Shown here: piece by piece, positions 7,373 to 13,550 of the stretch
Numbering within the stretch: the first letter of the stretch is position 1
Layout: each line of letters starts with the position of its first letter
NCBI RefSeq assembly: GCF_905207935.1
Contig: NZ_CAJLNI010000034.1
Span: 1 to 16,405, forward strand
Length of the DNA stretch: 16,405 bases
Source of the DNA: an uncultured Haemophilus sp.
GTDB lineage: Bacteria; Pseudomonadota; Gammaproteobacteria; Enterobacterales; Pasteurellaceae
Direction: 5' to 3'
Position numbers and translations under genes: made by a program
The notes under the pieces: model-generated
Databases searched by the model: none
What the model saw: the letters and a program-made list of their open reading frames with translations, nothing else
What the model was told of the DNA's origin: nothing

Positions 7373-7420
7373 AATTAGTTATAAAGTTTGATAAACCCAT
7401 AGTCACTGCCCAAATAGGCT

Positions 7421-7429
7421 TGTTATACT
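7421..7429 (+). promoter_or_regulatory. Predicted extended -10 promoter for hel
   Basis: TGT followed by TATACT (7424-7429) forms an extended -10. No good -35 is found 16-18 bases upstream, as expected for an activator-dependent promoter. The ribosome binding site GAAGGA (7457-7462) precedes the hel ATG at 7470. Confidence 0.6.
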
Positions 7430-7469
7430 TTTGTCTGTCATTATGACTTTTTAACAGAAGGAACAATCA

Positions 7470-8288
7470 ATGAAAACAACATTAAAACTTACCGCTATTG
7501 CAGCGATGTCAGCATTTATTTTAACCGGTTGCGCGACTCAAAATAAAAGTGCAGAAGCGGATGCTCAGCTTCAACAACAAGCGGTATTAGGTCTTAACTG
7601 GATTCAACAATCAGGTGAATACCAAGCCCTTTCTTACCAAGCATACAATGCGGCAAAAGTGGCATTTGATCACGCTAAAGTGAAAAAAGGTAAGAAAAAA
7701 GCCGTTGTGGTGGATTTAGATGAAACCATGTTAGATAACAGCCCTTATGCAGGTTGGCAAGTTCAAAACAATAAACCATTTGATGGTAAAGACTGGACTC
7801 GTTGGGTAGATGCTCGTCAATCAGGTGTTGTACCAGGTGCAGTAGAATTCAATAACTATGTAAATACCCACGGCGGTAAAATGTTCTATGTGTCTAATCG
7901 TAAAGACAGCAATGAAAAAGCGGGTACGATTGATGACATGAAACGTTTAGGTTTTAATGGTGTTGAAGATTCAGCGTTTTACTTGAAAAAAGATAAATCA
8001 CCAAAAGCAGCACGTTTTGAAGAAATTGAAAAACAAGGCTATGAAATCGTCGTTTATGTGGGTGATAACCTAGATGACTTCGGCGATGAAATCTACGGTA
8101 AACAAAATGCAGAACGTCGTGATTTCGTGGCACAAAACAAAGCGAAATTTGGTAAAACATTCATCGTTTTACCTAACCCGAACTACGGCGGTTTTGAAGG
8201 TGGTTTAGCGAAAGATTACTTCAAAGGTGATTCAAGCAGCAAAGTGAAAGCACGTTTAGATGCGATTAAAGCTTGGGATGGTAAATAA
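7470..8288 (+). CDS. hel: Outer-membrane lipoprotein e(P4), class C acid phosphatase / NMN 5'-nucleotidase
   Basis: This surface lipoprotein phosphatase dephosphorylates 5'-nucleotides. In Haemophilus it converts NMN to nicotinamide riboside for V-factor (NAD) salvage. The signal peptide ends in the lipobox LTG-C, giving acylated Cys21. The HAD-type class C (DDDD) motif is complete: the DxD nucleophile and acid at Asp82 and Asp84 (VVVDLDETMLDN), Ser142 in FYVSNR, Lys in KKDKSPKAARF, and GDNLDDF with Asp199, Asp202 and Asp203. At 272 aa it is close to H. influenzae e(P4), with very similar sequence throughout as remembered. It is monocistronic, with a CRP site upstream and a strong terminator downstream. 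Confidence 0.97.
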   Translation: MKTTLKLTAIAAMSAFILTGCATQNKSAEADAQLQQQAVLGLNWIQQSGEYQALSYQAYNAAKVAFDHAKVKKGKKKAVVVDLDETMLDNSPYAGWQVQNNKPFDGKDWTRWVDARQSGVVPGAVEFNNYVNTHGGKMFYVSNRKDSNEKAGTIDDMKRLGFNGVEDSAFYLKKDKSPKAARFEEIEKQGYEIVVYVGDNLDDFGDEIYGKQNAERRDFVAQNKAKFGKTFIVLPNPNYGGFEGGLAKDYFKGDSSSKVKARLDAIKAWDGK

Positions 8289-8308
8289 TTCCCTATTTTA
8301 GATAAAAC

Positions 8309-8338
8309 AACACCCGCAGAGATGCGGGTGTTTTGTTT
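8309..8338. terminator. Bidirectional terminator between hel and fabR
   Basis: The GC-rich stem CACCCGCA (8311-8318) pairs with TGCGGGTG (8323-8330), extended by two A-T pairs, with loop GAGA. T-rich sequence follows on the right and the mirror A-rich sequence lies on the left. It serves convergent hel (+) and fabR (-). Confidence 0.9.
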
Positions 8339-8346
8339 TAGTCGAA

Positions 8347-8355
8347 AAGTGCGGT
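8347..8355 (+). repeat. DNA uptake signal abutting fabR stop codon
   Basis: An exact 9-base core ends at the base next to the fabR stop codon (8356-8358 on the minus strand). Confidence 0.9.
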
Positions 8356-8979
8356 CTATTTTCGCATCATTTTTTCTTTATGCGCCGCAAAATCCCCACC
8401 TTTAGCAAGCATGCGAAGCTGTAAGATAACGCGTTCTTTTAACAAATCTTGTTCAGCTTTGGTCATATCTAAGGCATTAGAACCTGCCGTGAATACGATG
8501 GTTACCATGCCTTCTGCTTGTACATAAGAGACATATTGAGAGTAGTGATTTTTCTTCGCAATGTACTCAGCTAATTCATCGACAAAGTGTTTGATTTCAC
8601 GAGCGGCTGCGGTACGGAACGCTTGAGAGGTTCCCGAACTTTCACGTAAAAGCAAACGGAACACGTTGGTGCTGTGAGTGATAAATTCAAAAAAGGTTTC
8701 AACAGAAACACGGATGACACTGCCGCCGGCATCAATGCGTTTACGCGCTTGGCGCATTAATTGGCGAAGTGTTAAGCCGGCCTCATCAACCATTTCTAGT
8801 CCGAGCTCATCCATATCGCTAAAGTGGCGATAGAAAGAGGTTGGTGCAATGCCTGCTTCACGTGCAACTTCACGTAAGCTTAAATTAGAAAAGCTTTTTT
8901 CTGCACTCAACTGATTGAACGCTGCGTCAATTAAGGCTCGACGGGTTTTTTCTTTTTGGATTGCTCGAACGCCTGCCAT
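8356..8979 (-). CDS. fabR: TetR-family repressor FabR (unsaturated fatty acid synthesis)
   Basis: FabR represses fabA/fabB in response to the balance of unsaturated acyl-ACP/CoA and so controls membrane fluidity. The N-terminal helix-turn-helix (about 33-52, LSLREVAREAGIAPTSFYRHF) and the following DELGLEMVDEAGLTLRQLMRQAR segment match enterobacterial FabR almost residue for residue as remembered. RLLLRESSGTSQAFR and REIKHFVDELAEYI also match. At 207 aa it lacks part of the C-terminal tail of E. coli FabR. The ribosome binding site is GAGGAAAA. It starts 25 bases after the oxyR stop on the same strand, so it is probably co-transcribed with oxyR. In E. coli sthA lies between the two. Confidence 0.93.
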   Translation of the reverse strand: MAGVRAIQKEKTRRALIDAAFNQLSAEKSFSNLSLREVAREAGIAPTSFYRHFSDMDELGLEMVDEAGLTLRQLMRQARKRIDAGGSVIRVSVETFFEFITHSTNVFRLLLRESSGTSQAFRTAAAREIKHFVDELAEYIAKKNHYSQYVSYVQAEGMVTIVFTAGSNALDMTKAEQDLLKERVILQLRMLAKGGDFAAHKEKMMRK

Positions 8980-9004
8980 TTTGTTTTCCTCAGTCTATGA
9001 TGAA

Positions 9005-9910
9005 TTATTTTTTATTCGCTAAAATTGATTTAACTTGTTCACTGATCGCATTTGCAACGCGTTCATAACGATTACGTAATGGCGATCCTGGGCGATAAAC
9101 AAGCGCAATAGTACGAGACGGTTCTGGGGAATGGCACGGAATATATTTTACACCTGCACGTGTGCCTTCATTTAATACAGCAAGTTCTGGCATAAAGGTG
9201 ATGCCTGCATTAGCTGCCACCATATTACGCAACGTTTCAAGGCTAGTGGCTTGGAAGTGAGGGTCTTCTTTAGCACCGGCCATAAAACAATAATCGAGCG
9301 CTTGATTACGTAAGCAATGCCCATCATCTAGCATGAGCATTTCTTGCCCTTTTAAGGTATTCATGGCAATTTTGCTTTTTGATGCCCATGGATGCTGTTC
9401 TGAAACTGCCAGTAACATTTTTTCATCAAAAATAGGCACTTCGATAAACGCTTCAGTTTCGGGTACGCGAGCCACAATCGCACAATCTAGGCGACCTGTT
9501 TCTAATTGTTCTAATAGTTGGTGAGTTTGGGCTTCGTAAAGAAATACTTCTAAATCTGGGAAAGTTTCTTTCAATGTTGGTACAATATAAGGAAGTAGGT
9601 AAGGACCAACGGTTGGGATTAATCCAATGTGTAATGGACCTGTCATTTCTTTACCTTGATTGCTAGCCATTTCTTTAAGTAATTTTACTTCTCGTAATAC
9701 AGTGCGAGCTTGATCAACAAGTAACATACCAGATTGCGTGAAGAGTACTTTACGGCTAGTACGTTCAAGTAAAATAATGCCTAATTCATCTTCTAGTTTG
9801 CGAATTTGGCCACTTAAAGTCGGTTGGCTAACATTGCAAAAATCCGCCGCTCGACGGAAATGTTTGAACTCGGAAAGGGCTACTAAGTATTCTAAATCAC
9901 GAATGTTCAT
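9005..9910 (-). CDS. oxyR: Hydrogen peroxide-sensing LysR-family regulator OxyR
   Basis: OxyR is a transcription activator of peroxide defence that is switched on by disulfide formation. The LysR-type winged helix-turn-helix is at 1-60 (FRRAADFCNVSQPTLSGQIRKLEDELG). The C-terminal sensor domain carries the redox cysteines at the classical positions Cys199 and Cys208 (DDGHCLRNQALDYC). The length of 301 aa is close to E. coli (305 aa). It is divergent from a peroxiredoxin-glutaredoxin gene, with an OxyR-like site between them that overlaps the oxyR leader, suggesting autoregulation. Confidence 0.98.
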   Translation of the reverse strand: MNIRDLEYLVALSEFKHFRRAADFCNVSQPTLSGQIRKLEDELGIILLERTSRKVLFTQSGMLLVDQARTVLREVKLLKEMASNQGKEMTGPLHIGLIPTVGPYLLPYIVPTLKETFPDLEVFLYEAQTHQLLEQLETGRLDCAIVARVPETEAFIEVPIFDEKMLLAVSEQHPWASKSKIAMNTLKGQEMLMLDDGHCLRNQALDYCFMAGAKEDPHFQATSLETLRNMVAANAGITFMPELAVLNEGTRAGVKYIPCHSPEPSRTIALVYRPGSPLRNRYERVANAISEQVKSILANKK

Positions 9911-9924
9911 AGGGTTCTCACTTT

Positions 9925-9961
9925 ATAGAATATGTCAATTAAAAGGATAGAATTAATTGAT
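9925..9961. promoter_or_regulatory. OxyR operator between oxyR and the peroxiredoxin gene
   Basis: Four tetramers occur with the exact OxyR spacing (4-7-4-7-4-7-4): ATAG (9925), CAAT (9936), ATAG (9947), TGAT (9958). The consensus is ATAG, CTAT, ATAG, CTAT, so the left elements are perfect and the right ones degenerate. It ends at the base before the -35 region of the peroxiredoxin promoter, where activated OxyR normally sits. It also lies 15-51 bases upstream of the oxyR ATG, fitting self-repression. Confidence 0.7.
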
Positions 9962-9990
9962 TATGACTATATCACAAAACTTTCTATAAT
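9961..9990 (+). promoter_or_regulatory. Predicted promoter of the peroxiredoxin-glutaredoxin gene
   Basis: A consensus -10 TATAAT (9985-9990) has no recognisable -35 (region 9961-9968 is TTATGACT), in keeping with OxyR dependence. A strong ribosome binding site, AGAGGAGA (10028-10035), precedes the ATG at 10042. Confidence 0.65.
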
Positions 9991-10041
9991 GCCTATTAAG
10001 TTTTTAAGGTAAATTCATTTAACTAACAGAGGAGACACATT

Positions 10042-10767
10042 ATGTCTAATATGGAAGGAAAAAAAGTTCCACAAGTTACATTCCGTACTCGTCAAGGCGA
10101 TCAATGGGTTGATGTGACCACATCTGAATTATTTGATAACAAAACTGTTGTTGTTTTCTCATTACCAGGTGCATTCACGCCAACTTGTTCATCTTTTCAC
10201 TTACCACGTTATAACGAACTTGCGCCAGTGTTCAAAAAACATGGCGTAGATGATATTTTAGTTGTGTCTGTAAACGATACTTTCGTTATGAATGCTTGGA
10301 AAGACGCAGAAGAAGCACACAATGTAAAATTCATTCCAGATGGTAACGGTACCTTTACTGAAGGTATGGGCATGTTAGTTGGAAAAGATGATTTAGGTTT
10401 TGGTAAACGTTCTTGGCGTTATTCTATGCTCGTGAAAAATGGCGTAGTGGAAAAAATGTTTATTGAACCAAATGAGCCAGGCGATCCGTTTAAAGTATCT
10501 GATGCCGATACCATGTTGAAATATATTGCACCAGATTATCAAGTACAAGAATCAATCGCCATCTTCACAAAACCAGGCTGTCCATATTGCGCGAAAGCAA
10601 AACAACTTTTACGTGATAAAGGTTTAAGCTTTGAAGAAATCGTATTAGGTCAAGATGCAACTATCGTGAGTGTACGTGCGGTTTCTGGTCGTGCAACTGT
10701 GCCACAAGTATTCATCGGTGGTAAACACATCGGCGGTAGCGACGATTTAGAAAAATACTTTGCATAA
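10042..10767 (+). CDS. Hybrid peroxiredoxin (Prx5)-glutaredoxin
   Basis: This fusion peroxidase reduces H2O2 and alkyl hydroperoxides using glutathione, with its own built-in electron donor. The N-terminal Prx5 domain (about 1-165) has PGAFTPTCSSFHLPRY with peroxidatic Cys49. The C-terminal glutaredoxin domain (about 170-241) has the CPYC active site (Cys180, Cys183) and the GSH-binding segment TVPQVFIGGKHIGG (219-232, cis-Pro221). The length of 241 aa and the positions Cys49/180/183 agree with the characterised H. influenzae hybrid enzyme. It diverges from oxyR and very likely belongs to its regulon. Confidence 0.96.
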   Translation: MSNMEGKKVPQVTFRTRQGDQWVDVTTSELFDNKTVVVFSLPGAFTPTCSSFHLPRYNELAPVFKKHGVDDILVVSVNDTFVMNAWKDAEEAHNVKFIPDGNGTFTEGMGMLVGKDDLGFGKRSWRYSMLVKNGVVEKMFIEPNEPGDPFKVSDADTMLKYIAPDYQVQESIAIFTKPGCPYCAKAKQLLRDKGLSFEEIVLGQDATIVSVRAVSGRATVPQVFIGGKHIGGSDDLEKYFA

Positions 10768-10821
10768 TTGATTGCTAGGTAGGAAATTTTTTTATATTTT
10801 TGATTATTAGGAACATAAGTT

Positions 10822-10849
10822 AAAAGGGAGCGAAAGCTCCCTTTTTGTT
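10822..10849. terminator. Bidirectional terminator after the peroxiredoxin gene
   Basis: A 10-base perfect stem (10822-10831 with 10836-10845) is closed by a GAAA tetraloop, with a T run on the right and an A run on the left. It serves the convergent pair. Confidence 0.9.
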
Positions 10850-10873
10850 GTTTGTGATTTTGTTTTTATATTC

Positions 10874-11191
10874 TTAAGCATTAAAGCCAATATAGCAAAC
10901 CGAAACTAAAACAATGTAAAAAATGACCGCGCTTAGCAGTAATAATTTTACGGCAAGTTTAGGTTTGCGCTGGTGCAGTTTATAAAGCAAACGTGCAATC
11001 AAAACTAAAATAAAGGGATACACCCAAAAGATAATCGAGAAAAGATCGATCTGAAAGTCGCTTAATGTTGGGTTTTTCGCAAAAGCAGTGGAAAGCAGAG
11101 AGGCCATAGGCCACAGTAAAATGGGTAAACAAAATGCCGCGATTCCCCAAGCGAAGCCGCTAAATCCTGTTGGCATAGTTTGTTTTTTCAT
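10874..11191 (-). CDS. Small three-helix membrane protein of unknown function
   Basis: I do not recognise a function. The predicted protein (105 aa) has three hydrophobic stretches (about 13-36, 50-71 and 78-102) separated by a short acidic loop and a basic loop (KLHQRKPK, 71-78). The basic loop would lie in the cytoplasm. The reading frame extends upstream to a TTG at 11236, but the ATG at 11191 is preferred: it has AAGG eight bases upstream and a normal Met-Lys-Lys N-terminus. It may belong to a Pasteurellaceae-only membrane family, but I cannot confirm that. A one-mismatch uptake signal lies at 10926-10934. It diverges from glpG with only 45 bases between the starts. Confidence 0.7.
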   Translation of the reverse strand: MKKQTMPTGFSGFAWGIAAFCLPILLWPMASLLSTAFAKNPTLSDFQIDLFSIIFWVYPFILVLIARLLYKLHQRKPKLAVKLLLLSAVIFYIVLVSVCYIGFNA

Positions 11192-11236
11192 AATGAACCT
11201 TATATGATTGACGAAAAATAAAAAGGAATATAACAA

Positions 11237-11863
11237 ATGCCGTCTTTATTTGATAGTGAAACCGATGTGCCAGAAGAGAGAAAAGTATTGAAACGCACAT
11301 TGAGCGCACAAAAAATCACGTTTATTTTGACCGCACTTTGCGCGGTGATTTATCTCTTGCAGAATATCGGATTTGAAGAGCCAATTATGGATTTATTCCA
11401 TTATCCGGCTTATTCTTGGGAGGATCAGGAAGTATGGCGCTATTTCACTCATGCAATTGTTCACTTATCGGTACCGCATATTTTATTTAACCTTTCGTGG
11501 TTTTGGTTATTCGGTGGCGCGATTGAACGCCGATTGGGTTCTCTCTATTTTTTATTATTAGTTTTAGTCTCTGCTGCAGTGAGTGGCGCGGTACAGAATT
11601 ATTTTACCGGTCCCGCCTTTTTCGGGCTATCTGGTGTGGTTTATGCCGTGTTAGGTTATGTGTTGGTGGTGGACAAATTGCACCCGCATAGTTTTGACTT
11701 ACCAGAAGGCTTTTTTACAATGTTACTGGTAGGTCTTGTATTTGGCTTTATTAGTCCGCTTTTTGGTATTAATATAGGGAACGCTGCCCATATTTCAGGC
11801 TTTATCTTAGGATTGGTTTGGGGATTTCTGCAGAGTAAAATTAAGGCTAAATCGTTTAGCTAA
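11237..11863 (+). CDS. glpG: Rhomboid intramembrane serine protease GlpG
   Basis: This six-helix inner-membrane protease cleaves transmembrane substrates. The catalytic serine is in GLSGVVYA (Ser132) and the catalytic histidine in AAHISG (His185). The oxyanion/helix-2 residues His81 and Asn85 are in HILFN, and WRY with GGAIERRLG, which fits the family's L1 loop, precedes the serine. At 208 aa it lacks the cytosolic domain of E. coli GlpG, as does the short H. influenzae enzyme. Relative to that protein it has about 16 more N-terminal residues (acidic, DSETDVPEERK). The ATG has a good AAGGA at 11223-11227. glpR follows 21 bases later, the usual glpG-glpR pairing. Confidence 0.96.
   Translation: MPSLFDSETDVPEERKVLKRTLSAQKITFILTALCAVIYLLQNIGFEEPIMDLFHYPAYSWEDQEVWRYFTHAIVHLSVPHILFNLSWFWLFGGAIERRLGSLYFLLLVLVSAAVSGAVQNYFTGPAFFGLSGVVYAVLGYVLVVDKLHPHSFDLPEGFFTMLLVGLVFGFISPLFGINIGNAAHISGFILGLVWGFLQSKIKAKSFS
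11330..11338 (-). repeat. DNA uptake signal in glpG
   Basis: An exact 9-base core, reverse orientation, encodes Leu-Thr-Ala-Leu in the first membrane helix. Confidence 0.9.
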
Positions 11864-11884
11864 TTCAAATTTATAGGCATTTAT

Positions 11885-12640
11885 ATGAAGCAATCATTAC
11901 GCCATCAGAAAATAATTGAGCTTGTGAAGCTAAAAGGGTATGCCAGTACAGAAGAACTGGTTATCGAACTGGAAGTTAGCCCTCAGACTATTCGACGCGA
12001 TCTGAATATCCTTGCTGAACAAGATTTAATTCGTCGTCATCATGGTGGTGCGGCCCCTTCTTCAACCGCAGAAAATTCTGATTACATTGAACGTAAACAA
12101 TTTTTCCCTTCCCAAAAAAGCGCCATTGCTCGTGAAGTGGCAAAACGTATTCCAAACGGTGCATCCTTATTTATTGATATTGGTACCACGCCTGAAGCTG
12201 TTGCAAGTGCCTTGTTAAACCATGAACGGTTACGCATTGTGACGAATAATATCAATGCAGCCCATTTATTACGTCAAAATGAAACCTTTGATATTACGAT
12301 GGCAGGTGGCTCCTTACGTAAGGATGGTGGAATCATTGGTGAGGCAACGGTTAATTTTATTTCGCAATTCCGGTTAGACTTTGGAATTCTGGGTATCAGT
12401 GCAATTGACCTAGATGGTTCATTATTGGATTATGATTATCATGAAGTCCAAGTGAAACGAGCTATTATAGAAAGCTCTCGCCAAACCTTATTAGCGACCG
12501 ACCATTCGAAATTCTCTCGACAAGCCATTGTACGATTAGGCGAGCTTAAAGATGTAGATTATCTTTTCACTGATGATGTGCCAAAACAAATTGCGGATTA
12601 TTTAGAAAATAGCAATACAAGGTTAGTGATTTGCAAATGA
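11885..12640 (+). CDS. glpR: DeoR-family glycerol-3-phosphate regulon repressor GlpR
   Basis: A DNA-binding repressor of glycerol-phosphate genes, relieved by glycerol-3-phosphate. The DeoR-type helix-turn-helix lies at about 5-52, with the DeoR signature in RHQKIIELVKLKGYASTEELVIELEVSPQTIRRDLNIL and RRHHGG following. The C-terminal sugar-phosphate-binding domain has FIDIGTT and TNNINAAHLL, then AGGSLRKDGGIIGEATVNFI and ATDHSKF. The length of 251 aa is typical. The GlpR assignment over other DeoR members rests on the pairing with glpG. It is second in the glpGR operon and has an uptake-signal terminator behind it. Confidence 0.9.
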   Translation: MKQSLRHQKIIELVKLKGYASTEELVIELEVSPQTIRRDLNILAEQDLIRRHHGGAAPSSTAENSDYIERKQFFPSQKSAIAREVAKRIPNGASLFIDIGTTPEAVASALLNHERLRIVTNNINAAHLLRQNETFDITMAGGSLRKDGGIIGEATVNFISQFRLDFGILGISAIDLDGSLLDYDYHEVQVKRAIIESSRQTLLATDHSKFSRQAIVRLGELKDVDYLFTDDVPKQIADYLENSNTRLVICK

Positions 12641-12739
12641 TAGAAATAGGAAGTGCGGCCAAAATTGACCGCACTTTTTTGGTAAGCATCCATGCCTAGC
12701 CACTGCTGTTTCGACCAATTCAAAATTAACTTCATTCAC
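12623..12739 (-). other. Possible remnant or leader ORF(s) behind a strong ribosome binding site
   Basis: On the minus strand AAGGAGG (12750-12744) is followed by GTG at 12739 (4-base spacing) and ATG at 12735 (8-base spacing), in different frames. The GTG frame gives 38 codons starting VNEVNFELVETAVARHG, which has gene-like composition. The ATG frame gives 45 codons (to 12598) starting MKLILNWSKQQWLG. Both run through the glpR terminator and into antisense of the glpR end. The likely readings are the surviving start of a deleted gene, a leader peptide, or chance. No function can be named. Confidence 0.3.
12651..12681 (+). terminator. Terminator of glpR made from an inverted uptake-signal pair
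   Basis: An 8-base stem (12651-12658 with 12669-12676) has a 10-base loop and a T6 run (12675-12680). The right arm is an exact uptake signal (ACCGCACTT, 12668-12676). The left arm has one mismatch (AAGTGCGGC). There is no T run on the other strand, so it works in the + direction only. Confidence 0.85.
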
Positions 12740-12980
12740 CCAACCTCCTTATTGATGTGAGATGAAACTAATTTTGCTGCAATAGTTGTTAAATTTTAGG
12801 GATACAAATGGAGGGCAAATCATTCGACTGCCAATTCTTTATTTAGGACAACGGGGAAGGTTTGCTTGAAGAGTCAAGAAAGACTAGAGCTTGATAGATC
12901 AAGTGGGTACATCGAGATCCCTCTCTAAATGTAATTTATTTATACTGCTGTTTTGGTAAAAAGGGAATCTTAAAATTATA
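12682..12980. other. Gene-poor gap between glpR and the CRP palindrome
   Basis: No conventional protein gene or tRNA is visible in this roughly 300-base stretch. It holds two similar small hairpins, CTTGA-AGAG-TCAAG (12865-12878) and CTTGA-TAGA-TCAAG (12890-12903). A possible hairpin GGCA/TGCC lies at 12812-12834. A leftward promoter-like -10 is at 12939-12944. The stretch could be the transcribed leader of the minus-strand ORF described at 12623-12739. Confidence 0.5.
12939..12967 (-). promoter_or_regulatory. Possible CRP-dependent leftward promoter
   Basis: Read on the minus strand, TATAAA (12944 down to 12939) lies 17 bases from a poor -35 (TTCCCT, 12967-12962). The expected start near 12931 is 61.5 bases from the centre of the CRP palindrome, the classical class I distance. 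No transcript is known to me. Confidence 0.4.
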
Positions 12981-13004
12981 AATATGTGATCGAGATCACA
13001 TATT
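12981..13004. promoter_or_regulatory. CRP site: 24-base near-perfect palindrome in the glpR-trmL gap
   Basis: Eleven-base arms (AATATGTGATC and GATCACATATT) flank a 2-base centre. The core TGTGA (12985-12989), six bases, TCACA (12996-13000) is a full CRP match. It lies between two genes whose 3' ends point toward it, so it cannot serve glpR or trmL as a promoter site. See the leftward promoter entry. Confidence 0.75.
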
Positions 13005-13009
13005 AAATG

Positions 13010-13051
13010 CAAAAAGAAAGCTGCTTATTTTTGTTTAGAAAATAAGCAGCT
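13010..13051 (-). terminator. Terminator of the rsmD-trmL operon
   Basis: A 13-base perfect stem (13019-13031 with 13039-13051) with a 7-base loop is followed on the minus strand by a T-rich tail (13018 down to 13010). It lies 14 bases beyond the trmL stop. Confidence 0.85.
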
Positions 13052-13064
13052 ATTTTATTGGTTT

Positions 13065-13541
13065 TTATCGATTTAAATTTACCGCACCTTCGTAACCAAG
13101 TTGTCGCCAAGCTTCATAAACTGCAACAGCTACCGAGTTAGATAAGTTCATACTGCGGCTATTTGCGGTCATTGGGATACGGATTTTTTGTTCCATTGGC
13201 ATTTTATCCAAAATAGACATGGGAATACCACGGGTTTCAGGACCAAACATTAAATAATCCCCTAATTCAAATTGCACTTCGCTATGTGCGGGGCTGCCTT
13301 TGGTTGTAAGTGCAAAAAGACGTTTCGGTTTTTCACTTTCTAAAAAGGCTTCAAAAGTTTTATGCTTTTTGATTTCGGCAAATTCATGATAATCCAGACC
13401 CGAGCGACGTAATTTTTTATCATCCCAGGTAAAGCCAAGTGGCTCGATTAAATGAAGGCGAAAGCCAGTATTCGCACAAAGACGAATAATATTTCCCGTA
13501 TTTTGTGGAATTTCAGGTTCGTATAACACAATATCTAACAT
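13065..13541 (-). CDS. trmL: tRNA (cytidine/uridine-34)-2'-O-methyltransferase TrmL
   Basis: This SPOUT-family trefoil-knot enzyme methylates the wobble ribose of leucine tRNAs (older names yibK, cspR). Motifs: PQNTGNIIRLCANTG near residues 12-26 and the knot SAM-binding segments FGPETRGIP and IPMTANSRSMNLSNSVAVAVYEAWRQLG. The frame offers ATGs at 13547 and 13541. The second is chosen because AGGA lies seven bases upstream of it and only one base upstream of the first. It gives 158 aa beginning MLDIVLYEPEIPQNTG, as in the well-studied H. influenzae protein. It starts 9 bases after the rsmD stop, in the same operon. A one-mismatch uptake signal lies near its end (13081-13089). Confidence 0.96.
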   Translation of the reverse strand: MLDIVLYEPEIPQNTGNIIRLCANTGFRLHLIEPLGFTWDDKKLRRSGLDYHEFAEIKKHKTFEAFLESEKPKRLFALTTKGSPAHSEVQFELGDYLMFGPETRGIPMSILDKMPMEQKIRIPMTANSRSMNLSNSVAVAVYEAWRQLGYEGAVNLNR

Positions 13542-13550
13542 AATCATTTC

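Noticed and set aside
11192..11236. Upstream TTG start (11236) for the three-helix membrane protein
   Set aside because: It would need a ribosome binding site inside glpG coding sequence and adds a hydrophobic tail. The ATG at 11191 has AAGG at good spacing.
12860..12878. Resemblance of TTTGCTTGAAGAGT to the start of 16S rRNA
   Set aside because: The match stops after a few bases and no further 16S sequence follows. It is better explained by the small hairpin.
12898..12925. Possible tRNA T-arm (GTGGG...CCCTC) in the glpR-trmL gap
   Set aside because: The loop is 11 bases rather than 7, the TTCRA motif is absent, and no acceptor or anticodon arms fit around it.
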